DNA from: Stropharia rugosoannulata
Lineage: Eukaryota > Basidiomycota > Agaricomycetes > Agaricales > Strophariaceae
Reading direction: 5' to 3'
NCBI GenBank assembly: GCA_028532985.1
Contig: JANCIK010000011.1
Span: 1,674,001 to 1,738,000 of the forward strand
DNA: 64,000 bases
Shown here piece after piece: positions 54,111 through 64,000 of the stretch. The notes beneath the pieces were generated by a model, which did no database searches, was not told the origin of the DNA, and saw nothing but the letters and a program-made list of their open reading frames with translations. A program made the translations under genes and the position numbers. The first letter of the stretch is position 1, and every line of letters begins with the position of its first letter.

Positions 54111-57100
54111 TCAGCTGAATCCGCCTTGCTCTAGCGACGATGGACGCGAATCTGACGCAGACCCACATCCATCACTCGTCGGGTTGGCACCCACAGAAAT
54201 CACAATGTCCCCACCTCCAACGATATCATCCCACATAATCCAGCACACGGTGTCCCGAAGCACGCCATTAATAGTGACGCTCTGAACATATACACGGCTC
54301 CCCGCAGGCGGGGTTGCGGTCAACGTCGCAGGATCGAAGCCCTGCACGGTGACAGTTGTATTTGTGTTAAGAAGTTCATTGTGGATCGTATATGACGACA
54401 CGAGGGGCGTGCCAATAAGCAGCTGTCGGGACGCGGGGACCGGGTAGAGGCCAAGGAGGTGGAAGACTAACAGGGCCGCCATGGCGCCAGAGTCGTCATT
54501 GCCCGGGATACTGCAAATATGGTCAGACAGTTTAAATAATCATAGATGTTCACACGACTCACCCCCCTATACCCGTGTTAAAGTCAGTGTAGACTACCTG
54601 CCTCACACGGAGTGAGCTTAAGTCAGGTCGGTTCGCGTAATGATAGACCCAAGGCATCTGGAACGAAGGTTCATTCCCTGCTGTAAAATAGCCCTTTGAG
54701 AAATAGGTGTCGCTAGCGCAGTGTTAAAGTTAGCATTAGCAAGCTGGTGTCCGACAGAGTTGTGCCCACGTTCTGTTGACGAACGTCTCGTCCCCTCCCA
54801 TGAGTCCGATCATTGTGCTCATCGAATGGGGAGCAAAGAAGCTCATCTCCCATGACGACGCTGTGTTCTTAGTCAATACGCAGTCGACAGCTCTACCAGT
54901 GCGTACTCACACTCGTAGAATCCCACATCATTATCTGTTCCCCGTGCGCAAGAATGCGGGGTGGGATCAACAGGGGAGCACGCATCTGGGGGACTAAAGG
55001 CAAAGGTGCCATTCTAAGCGGGAATGTCGTCTGTTTCAGTAGATTGCACCACAACCAACGCAACCGCACGAACCGGATATCGTCGCTGCATGAACCCATC
55101 AAATCCATCACTGGTCACAGTTGGGTCCCAGTGGTTTACGAAGTTCATGGATCGGTTCGTGTACTTGTCGATATCGGACTGCGACTTTCCCAGCGCAACC
55201 GCAGCTTGTCTGACAGCAAAATCGCCGACGGCATACTGGTCTCTAATAAGAACAGTGGAGTATATGAGCGAAATACGCGGCTAACCTCAAGTGCGCGTGA
55301 GGCCTCGCGGGTGGGCAGCCCCGTGGACCCGGAGGGATCAACCCAATCGGTGGGGATGTAGCCAAACGTCTTCCACGCCGTGTTCTGGCGTCCCACTGAC
55401 GGGTACAAAATGACCTTTTGCATTGAAAATGTTGTATTCGAACTCACCCATGTACCAATTAGGCGGCTACGTCATGCGGGGCATGTAGTTAAAAAAAAAA
55501 GGGTTATGTACTGTTGGAGCGAAGTAGACGTACTGTGTTTTCCGCTGTGTCCACCAGTGCCTGATATAGATCATCCATGGGCACCCCAAGTGCTCCCGCA
55601 TGAGTAGAGTATTTAGCTGCAAAGTCACCGAGAATAGGCATGCCATCAGATCCACCTTGGACGTAACCGCTTCAATAGAAAACAAGTATTGCAATTAACC
55701 TTTAGCGTTAACTAGCAAATGAAATGCACACTCACGCTTTGGTATTCGCCCGACATTCCGGAATATAACCTAACGTTTGTATGTGCTTGGTGAGCATCCA
55801 ACTTCGATGATGAAATGCTAGTTGTGAATGCACACCTGTGTGGCGCCATCCATCCACATACGCGTTTACAATTTCCGCCCACTCGAATGGTGATGTTATC
55901 GAAAGAAGGGGGTGCACTGTGCGGAAAACATCCCATGAACTAATAATATGTCGATCGAGATCAGAAGGCTTGTGTCCACATGAGAACAAAATAACTTGCC
56001 AGAACATAGCATCATAGAATGGGTAGGGGGAGCTCCAGTAGGGGTTTTCCGCAGTCATGTTGGCAGGTACCAGCGAGGACCGGTAAAGCTGTCAAGTGAA
56101 TTTCAGTTCAGGGTCAAGTTTTTCCGAGGAGATTCTGGCTCACCGACGAGTATAATAGTTCAACAACGGTCGCATCCTCTGTCTCTAAATTGGGTAGTAT
56201 GACGCGTTCAAGAACGTTCTCCCACTTTTCTCGTGACGCTTCTTGGACTGCATCCCAGTCCCAGGTCGGCACTTCCGCCTCCGCATTCTGGCAGGCTTGG
56301 AGGGAGCTGATGAAAGACACGCCAAAGCGCGCTGTAACCGTGGACGATGCCGAAGACGCGGTCCCTGCAGGCGCGCCAAATTCCAAGAGTGCACCTGCTT
56401 GAATAGGGTTGGTATTGGCTGAGAACGGGAAGGAAAGAGACGTGTTAAAGGGGGTTATGGCGATAGTGGACGGGGAAGAAGTAGAAGTCGATTGATACGT
56501 CCCAAATTGAATTAGTTGTGTCGCGTTGGGCTGTGAAGGGTCGATAAAATCGTAACAAGCATACGCAGTATAATTGTCCGTTCCGTAGCTCTGATTTTAC
56601 GCCAGGTGAGCTTAATCATACTTCAGAGAGTATAAATAGAGGGAATGACCTGGAGAAAGGTCCCACTCAACATAACTCGCCCAGTGGGTGCAATAGAAAT
56701 ACTGCCTCCCTGAAACGAACGCTGCAAGTCATCTGTGAGATCAACAACTATATGGTTTGTTGTGGGAGTCGTGAATGCTGGGAAGGTAAACCGAATTAAA
56801 CCTGCCCGACGTGTGGAAGTTGTTTCGATCCCAATCCCCGTGACAAGCGTTGTTGAGAAATATCCCGGAGTAGCAGCTGCGGTCGTCGGTATCAGCACTC
56901 CCGACTTTCATACCAAGCCCACTCACAATCAGATGCGCTGCCAAACTGACGCAAAGTGCTACGCGCCTGCAGGGACGCAGGACATGATGTAAAGGTGCAG
57001 TTTCCTAGAGGGAAAAGTGGGAAAATCCCGTAGCCTCCTTCGGTGTTCCCCCCTGTGCCTTCGTCGTGCATAAGCGATACTCCCGTTATAGGGGAGTCGT

Positions 57101-57422
57101 CTGACACGTATCCCGCCTGACGTGGAGTCGTGTTCACGTCGATTCCAACCTGTATACAGACAGATACATGAGCCATTGACACAGCCACAAAGGTTGATCA
57201 ACCTACCTTTGCCATAGCATGAGGTACGGCGGAGCCTTAGAGTCCTGTCAGAGAGGCCACCAGATGCCCATCTGAGAACATACCAGGAAAGCCATTCCCG
57301 CCACTACCACCATTAGCCCCAGATGCCGTTCCTATGAAAAGATTGACAAGTGAGGTGAGATTCGCGTCTGCTCTTGCATAGCGAATGAGACCCAAAATCA
57401 GAATCAGAGGAGCAGTCTTCAT
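54111..57422 (-). CDS. Secreted GH92 family alpha-mannosidase
   Basis: Glycoside hydrolase family 92, which removes terminal mannose (commonly alpha-1,2) from glycans with calcium. A signal peptide (APLILILGLIRYARAD) is followed by FIGTASGANGGSGGNGFPG, GSAVPHAMAKVGIDVNTTPR, SLMHDEGTGGNTEGGYGIFP, NPYWSSPYPFYDAMFC+SWDVFR, GYIPECRANTKAG+YVQGGSD, PPNWYM+VGRQNTAWKTFG, SSWEMSFFAPHSMSTMIGLM and MPWVYHYANRP, PGNDDSGAM, all in GH92 order. I could trace the whole gene through many short introns without a frame break. One intron (55940-55999) is GC-AG (CTG|GCAAGT), and one exon is 19 nt (55448-55466). Estimated length is near 800 residues. It would act outside the cell on mannan or glycoproteins. Confidence 0.9.
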
Positions 57423-60155
57423 GTGTACGGCTGGCCTTTCACCCGCATCGACCAGTCCTGTTCACGTATTATACATGTTCCCTCATGCGGCCCGTCCAGT
57501 GAGCAAGAGATGATGATCAGAGTCAGGAGGCTCTGTTATCAAATTCTTTTCCAGTGCCGCCCTACCCGACGCTGAAGTGGACAATAAACGTGCGTGACCT
57601 GGTGCATCTGGCTCGAAGTTGCAAGGATTATGGGGGGTCATGACATAGCGATATTGCTATATTTGCAAAAGAAGCAGCGCAGAAGAAGCTTGACGACAGC
57701 AAAAGGAAAGCATCATGAAGGAGACCACATGTCGCCCGCTTTTCAACGTAGCTCTGGGCCGTATATATGCAGGACTTCAAATAGGCAGAAGCGACAAAGA
57801 AAGATAGTTAGGGGACGGTTATATGCAAAGCATGCATCTCCGGGTGCTTCCGCATCCGTCAACAAAACGTTGTACTCCGATTGCACTCCGACGGAATCTG
57901 CCGGCTGCTTCTTGTTTACGAGCTGGAGTCAGGACAACTCGTATTGAAGCTATAAATTTTTGTAGACCTTGTTGGCACTTTTGACGCTGACTTTGAGTAA
58001 TACATAAAGCATCACGAGCAGGAATAACTTGTTTCTCAAGCCAGAGTACTATGAAATTTGAGATCGAAGCCCATCATTCATAAATAACCAATTGAAGGAC
58101 ATTGTACACACAGATGCCACTAGCTCTATACTGCACACATACTCATTACACGGTATCTGATACGCATACTAGCCCATAACATAAATACGCCAGCTGTTAA
58201 ACTTCCACTATGTACTAGGCAGAGATTAAATTCAATATTAGATGCCTGCACATTCGTCTCGAACAAAAACAGCTTGTACAGTATACTAGCAACGCCGGGT
58301 GAACCATGGTGCAGCTTATCCATTCAAAATGAGCTTGACAAGCTCCAACATAAATTTAGTGGCGTCAATTTAATGAACATCACTTTAAATTGGACTTGCT
58401 ATTATGGGGGGAATATTAATGAACGGGGTAAATATGAAAACTTGAACAACGGTAAGTTAGTTTACCCCACTAGGCTACTCATATCCGGAAAGTAAGCTTA
58501 CCTTCGCCCATAGCAGGACTAAGAGTCCTATAGTAGCTATAACAGACTCGGACGTGACAAGGAACATGTCAACAGCGACTAGAAAGTCCTCATCGAAGAC
58601 AAGTACCCTGCAAACCGATTCTATTCAGTATTCAGGACCCCAAGCTTAAAAATTCCGTTATACTTCACCAGACTTTATGGACCTTCTTTGCATACCGAGT
58701 CAAGCGGGAAACCTTACTGTACAGATACGTAGGTTATACGGCCGTGTGATGCAACCCAGCGATCTGTTGCATCAGATTGCGTATGCGCAATGCACACTTT
58801 TTGTCAAGACACTATCCTTCCTTACCAGCGTGGCAAAGCAAAAGGGTCTGACAAACACAGGGTCACCCTCCATGCAGACGTCATCCAGTGCTTCGCAGGA
58901 AATCTTCCCAACTGCGCCGATGCGCGCCGGCACTTTACCCACGGCGTGGCTGAAAGTATATGCCACTTAGTGCCTTCAACGAGGGGGCTTCTGAAGGTCT
59001 GCCTCATTAGGCCACCAAGGTTCTATCAGACGAGCAGAAAAAAACAGGCCATCCGGGCCTCGATTCCTGGGCCAGTTGTACGGGTTATGGAAGGAAGAAA
59101 CCCTCACGCCTAGCCTCACAATCATGCCTGGGAACAACCCCGTTCATTAACGCGGTTTGCCATGTCCTATTTTGCTGCAGCGGCGGCCTAACCCCGGTGT
59201 TCCTAATAATTTTAGACGGGACGCTCAGTTAGGCAATCGCCTTCGGTGCGGTACCTTTTAGCTGGGTCCCCACTGGTCTGGGGTGGCACGCCATGCCTAG
59301 ACTGAGACGCGTTCTCTTATGCATGCATCAGTTGATCATATAGTGGCCTTATCACTCCAACCATCAAGGCGGACTCGGATGGAGCTGTGCAGTGCTGCGC
59401 ATCTGGGACCCTGTATTTTTCTTTCCTTGTCTGAGTAGACTGTGTTGACAGTTTTCCATACGTCGCCCTATGCGAGCGGAATACGCGTGCGTGCCGAAGT
59501 AGTTTACTTAGCGTGGGTCCTCCGAGGCGCTTCCGGATGTAAAGGACTGGAGTCGCGACATCGTAGTACTCCGAAAGGACTTGGGCTTAGAGCCAACCAA
59601 GTACGCGTACCAATCGAAACCCATTTAAGACCAGCCATTTCCCATCACTGAGCCTCAACTGCAACACGCCATCACTTCCGACGTTTACGCGGCGCACACA
59701 GCGTAGCGCGTGCGCTTAGGGCTTAGAGCTTTTAGTTTATCTAGTAACGATCGTAATGTAGTCCACCACGGAGTCCTAGACGCGACGCGCTCTCACTTCC
59801 GAAGTTCACGAGGCGCACATATATCCAACGGCTCCTAAATTACTATGCCTATTTAGCGCGCCTAGTAATATATATACCATACCAACAGCAGAACCGCCTA
59901 AATATGACAACGTCGGTCTCCAACGACCCAGATGATCATCATCGCTACCCAGACCTATAATACCCAGCATGCCATTGAAGAGCACAAAGCGCGCGGCGCG
60001 GATCTCGAGCGCCGCACGACCAAGGCAACATGATGGGTCCAAGTATAATACTATACTATAAAGTTAACAAAGTTCATCAGCCTCTTATTTTTATACATTA
60101 TATGCATCAACCCACATACCTATATGTAGAGCATACAATACAATATATCCGGACA

Positions 60156-60200
60156 GACGACATACGGAGAGACGACATACGGAGAGACGACATACGGGGA
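60156..60200. repeat. 15-bp tandem repeat, three units
   Basis: Unit gacgacatacggaga occurs three times in a row, the third copy differing at its end, followed by a partial derivative (gacaatacgggga). Confidence 0.9.
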
Positions 60201-60608
60201 TGACAATACGGGGATGGCAGACGATCATCGAACCGGTGGGCACGGCTACATGCACCCCTGACTATGTACATTAGCGGGTAAGTGCGCACCACTGGGGCTA
60301 ATACTCGGCTAATGCTCCTTATATATCATCCAAAACTGCACATGAGCGCCTACAAGCGCCCAAGCGTCGTTTACCTGGCTGATCATCAATTGCGCGGGCC
60401 CTGGGCCTGAGAGTCTCTGACCAACTATGTACGGTTAAGTACGTACTACGTACCACCTAGTGCCTGACAGACTGATGAGACCTTGAGGCCGAGGGACCAC
60501 ACCCACGAACACCGGAGAGTGAAAAAAAAACAGTACATTGAATATCAAATGATCATAGTACAAAAAACTAACACTAACACAGCAAATTACAAATTGCAAA
60601 GGTCAAAA

Positions 60609-60662
60609 ACGCAACAACAACAACAACATCAACAACGACAACAATAACCACAACAACATCGT
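60609..60662. repeat. CAA-rich simple sequence
   Basis: Imperfect run of CAA/ACA triplets with occasional T or G changes. Confidence 0.85.
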
Positions 60663-61044
60663 AACGGGGGCGCGGAAATGAAACCTAGAAGCGCAACCCG
60701 CATCTAAGTCAATATGTAGTACCCACACGCTCTCATGTCCATGTTCGTATGCCACATTCTGGGTCGGTATAGAGTAGGTAATATGAATATCCACGCCACA
60801 GAAGCACAAGTCGAGAATGACCACGTTTGTTCGCAGGGAGGGAAGAGGGGGGAGGGGAGGAGGACAGAAGGTATACGGTGCGGACCGCAAGTGATGTGAC
60901 GATCCCAGGATACGGAAGTGATGCGCAAATCGCGCAGTAACGTAGATGTAGTTAGTCGTATGTGATCGTAGTCATTCTCATCCTTATGAAAAGTGAAATA
61001 ATTAATTTTTCTAATCAGATTCATAAAACGAAAAAAGAGTAGCA

Positions 61045-63205
61045 TCAGATTTTCGTCGACCCGCGTCTTCTCGTCGTCGATTTCCACACTAATATGTGAC
61101 ACGCCGCACCGCCAAACACAGTAACCTGCGGAAATGAAAGAAGGTTGTAGTCAGAACCCGCCAAATTAATACCCCAGAAGTAACAGTAACAGAAACAGAC
61201 ACGGTATGGGAAACAAAGTGACTTACGGCTGCGAAAATTAACGGCCGGTGCCATTGGTGGCGTGATGTTAGCAGGGCTCCCGCGATAGGATTTCCCGTCA
61301 GCAGGGAGAACGCTAATGAAAACGACAGTATGCCGATCCTCATTCTATCCAGCAGCGTAGCCAGGGTAAGCCCAAACCGCGATCACAAAGGAACAGAGAC
61401 CCATACCCAAGATCAGATAAATCTCGTTGCTTCACAAACGAGCCCACGGCCGGCGCGACAAGAGATATCACTTGCCAAGATGTCAGCCTGTGAAACGAGC
61501 CGGATAAAACCACACGAAACGAAACGTACATCCTCCAGAGAAGAAGCCATAGAACACGCCAAAGGCAGTCACGCCTGCGACACTCGTTGCGCCAAACATA
61601 CCAAACACCAGACCGCCAGTGATCAGTCCGGAGGGAATCAGCACTAATCGGTAGTCGTTTGAGTCCGTGCTGCACTCTACAGCGAAGCCTGGGGAGACCG
61701 TACGTACCATTCAACGGGCCGAATCGATCTGCCGCAAAATTAGGTACTGTCCGTCCAAAGATAGAGGCCGCATTCATTATGGTAATCTAAATCACGTAAG
61801 TGGGTGTGAAAAACGCGCCGCGGGGAGGCCAGGAACGCGGCGGACATACGCAATATTTGGTGAATACGGGGTCCACGCCATGCAGCGCTGCGTACAGCTG
61901 CAGGTAGAAAACTGCGGAATGATGACGGGGATGAGCGCGCAGCAGCGTTAGCAGGGGGAAGGATTCGACATACATGGGACGAAGACACCCCAGAATAGCT
62001 GGCGAGTACCTGTGAGCTTAATATATCCCAGTCAAAGGAACTGCATATACATACCAGGAATGCCCCCGCTGTATAGACGATGAATGGAACGTCCGTGAGG
62101 ACAGATTTAACTAGGCCTCTGCCGTCCTGCCCCTGGGCCTTTTTGGGAGGGAGCCGTGTGCGCATTATGGAGTTTGCAATGACGAGCAGCGTAAGATCCA
62201 CAAATGCGACAGACCTGCCATAGATGTAAGCATTTGGCCAGGCTTGAAAGATACACAAGACAATTACCTGACACCCCATTGAAAGCCGGAGGCTTTGTCA
62301 AAGATATTGTTGAGCATGACGGGATAAATCACCCCACCGATACTTGATCCTATTAGATGATGGTCCCGTGAGTGGGAGTATTTTGGTAGCACTAAGGTTA
62401 TTACCTGCTATTACGAATCCCATAGCGATTGACCTCTTGACGCGGAAATAATGCGAGGTGACAGTGAGCGATGGAATGAATATTAGGCCCATACCCAAGC
62501 CCATGCCGACTCCCTGTGCCAGAACATTTTGATAGTAGTGGTGGGGCTGTACCAATGATAGCATGAAGATGCTGCGCATGAATCAAGTAAGCTTATGAGA
62601 TGTGACAGAGATGCCTTTGAAAGGAAGCTTACGAAAAGATGTATATAATGGAGCCAGAGAGCAAGCAATGGTGGAAATAGCCGGCGTCGAAGAGCCGCCC
62701 TGCGGGGAGCCCAACGGCAAAAACGAAGAAGACTTGCAGAGAACCAATTAAGCTGATCTCCGAGGCAGAGCGCTCTGTGAGGGAGGTGCGCTAGGGTTAC
62801 AGTTGAGCGATGGAATTTTGTGTAAATTTTGATGGGATCCTACCGAGTAGTAGTCCTGATAGACGCCGAATGATTGAACGACGCCAAAGGTACAGAAGGT
62901 CGTCATAGTGCTGCGTGATATGATGAGTTCTGATAGTTGCAGGGTAAGGGTGAAGAAGCATGTCGGACATACCCCCCGAGGACAGTGAGCCATGCTTGTA
63001 GGCCTCCTTCAGGGAAATCTGGAGGACCAGTTGGCACCACGGTATTTTGCTCGACATCCTTCTCGGGGACTGGGGCGACTGCCGCTGTTGCGACGGCTTG
63101 CTCGTCCTTCATGGGAGAGTCGGCACGGGAGAGCTCACTGCTGCTTGCACAGGACGAGTGAGAGGGCAAGGAGCCCTTGCTCTTGGCTGTGGGCAGCGAC
63201 TCCAT
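61045..63205 (-). CDS. Major facilitator transporter, monocarboxylate-transporter-like
   Basis: Polytopic plasma-membrane transporter. A hydrophilic N-terminal region of about 65 residues (Ser/Ala/Pro-rich) ends in PPDFPEGGLQAWLTVLGG, the typical start of helix 1 in fungal MCT-like MFS proteins. Then follow MTTFCTFGVVQSFGVYQDYY, SLIGSLQVFFVFAVGLPAGR, VLAQGVGMGLGMGLIFIP, RSIAMGFVIAGSSIGG and WGVRSVAFVDLTLLVI. The second half has MNAASIFGRTVPNFAADRFG, SGLITGGLVFGMFGATS and LLTGNPIAGALL near the end. About 12 helices across many short exons. The transported substrate is unknown; family members carry monocarboxylates, riboflavin or metabolites. A role in exporting a product of the reductase or SDR genes would be speculation. 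Confidence 0.85.
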
Positions 63206-64000
63206 GGAGGTGGGTGAAGAGGAAGGAAGGAGCGATCTGTAAACATACGGGGAGAACGATCAAGGATGCCGAGGCGCCTTCTTTGCATTCTCATGTTCTG
63301 CACGTTTGGGTGCCGGCAACACTTGAGTTCTAAAAACTGGCAAACTTAAAACTGGTGATGGTCTAAAATTGAGTGGCTGCGATTCTCACAGGCAGGTCAG
63401 GATTCCCGCACGTTTCCAACGCGCATACAATCGGTCTCGATGGAAGCGACGTCGCCGCAGATGAAGGTAATATGATGACTGGCAATGCGGCGGTAAGAGA
63501 GTGAGAGATGACGCAGTATTACGCATGGACACACCTGTGCGAGGCGCCCATTTGGCCCTGCGAGACGTCCAAGATTAGATGGGAGCAGGAGCTGACAGGA
63601 AGGTTGGAATAGATGTTCCTATGATGAACAATACAATGATAGGCCTGTGAAAAGAACAGGGCGTGGAGACGGTCCAGTAGGAAACGCATGGGGGTCGAGT
63701 GAAAGCCAATAACATAGGATCAGGATAGTTCATTTGAACCTGATGTGTATTAGGTCAGGAGAAAAAGGCTACTCCGGGCAAAGGGCACGAGTGCAATATG
63801 CGAACGACTGGGAAATGTGCCGCGAGGCGTTTCTGGGTGCGAATTTGGCTGCACGACGAGCTACAGGCCCGGATGGTGACAACCGAGCACAGTCATGGTC
63901 ATTGTCATGGTCAAGGAGCGACGCAGGCAAGACGCAGCGCAGACGCAGGGCCACAACGGCGCCGCCACACAGGGACAAATAGACTCCGGCACGGCACGGC
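63206..64000. other. Upstream region of the transporter; window end
   Basis: About 800 bp. Open frames here are short and on both strands over the same bases (63734-63982), typical of GC-rich non-coding DNA. A short imperfect repeat of ggtcat/tcatgg words lies around 63888-63915. No gene is called. Confidence 0.45.

Larger units (their letters stand above)
57423..61044. other. Gene-poor 3.6-kb region with repeats
   Basis: No reading frame carries recognisable motifs, a signal peptide or a splice-supported extension. The left 400 bp should hold the GH92 promoter. Notable content: a pair of imperfect direct repeats (tcacttccg...ggcgcaca at 59671-59697 and 59793-59819), a 15-bp tandem repeat, a CAA-rich stretch and the 3' flank of the transporter gene. 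It could be decayed mobile DNA, but I find no terminal repeats, reverse transcriptase or transposase. Confidence 0.45.

Noticed and set aside
58677..59113. Open frames on both strands around 58.7-59.1 kb as a possible transposon remnant
   Set aside because: No transposase, reverse transcriptase or terminal repeats could be found, and overlapping opposite-strand frames suggest chance.

Overview
This looks like nuclear DNA of a filamentous basidiomycete, most likely an Agaricomycete. Genes are broken by many short introns (mostly 50-70 bp). The pentafunctional shikimate enzyme AROM is a single fusion gene, and there are adenylation-thiolation-reductase enzymes, small secreted proteins, a GH92 mannosidase and an expanded multi-pass membrane family of the kind common in wood-decay and litter fungi. 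The order is inferred; nothing in the window fixes the species. I derived gene models by hand from splice signals, reading frame and comparison between paralogues within the window.

Layout. 1-6.1 kb: the 3' part of ribose-5-phosphate isomerase, then AROM, same strand. 7.2-16.3 kb: two tandem 13-exon adenylate-forming reductases with the remains of a third between them. 16.6-18.1 kb (minus): first member of an uncharacterised multi-pass membrane family. 18.7-20.8 kb (minus): secreted haem peroxidase with a C-terminal extension. 22.0-24.4 kb (minus): one intact small secreted cysteine-rich gene and a decayed duplicate. 25.5-27.4 kb: RGS-domain membrane protein and the complex I subunit NDUFA2, head to head with 32 bp between start codons. 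28.1-33.9 kb (minus): three more tandem members of the membrane family. 34.7 kb: an intron-containing tRNA-Thr(CGU). 35.2-37.7 kb: calmodulin with three micro-exons, divergent from a small conserved-looking gene. 38.6-53.9 kb: an array of short-chain dehydrogenase (SDR) copies in opposite orientations (one clearly intact, one doubtful, four broken, one tiny relic), interleaved with an HNH-domain gene, two hypothetical genes and a beta-trefoil-like secreted protein. 54.1-57.4 kb (minus): GH92 mannosidase. 57.4-61.0 kb: gene-poor, repeat-bearing DNA. 61.0-63.2 kb (minus): monocarboxylate-type MFS transporter.

How it fits together. The left end joins pentose-phosphate and shikimate metabolism. 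The reductases, peroxidase, membrane proteins and SDRs form a duplication-rich accessory region that could take part in specialised metabolism, but nothing in the sequence proves they act together. The most striking signals are in gene structure. Paralogues share 19-nt and 22-nt micro-exons, and calmodulin has 7-, 12- and 11-nt exons. Several introns have GC donors, one has a GA donor, and there is a near-perfect 52-bp palindrome.
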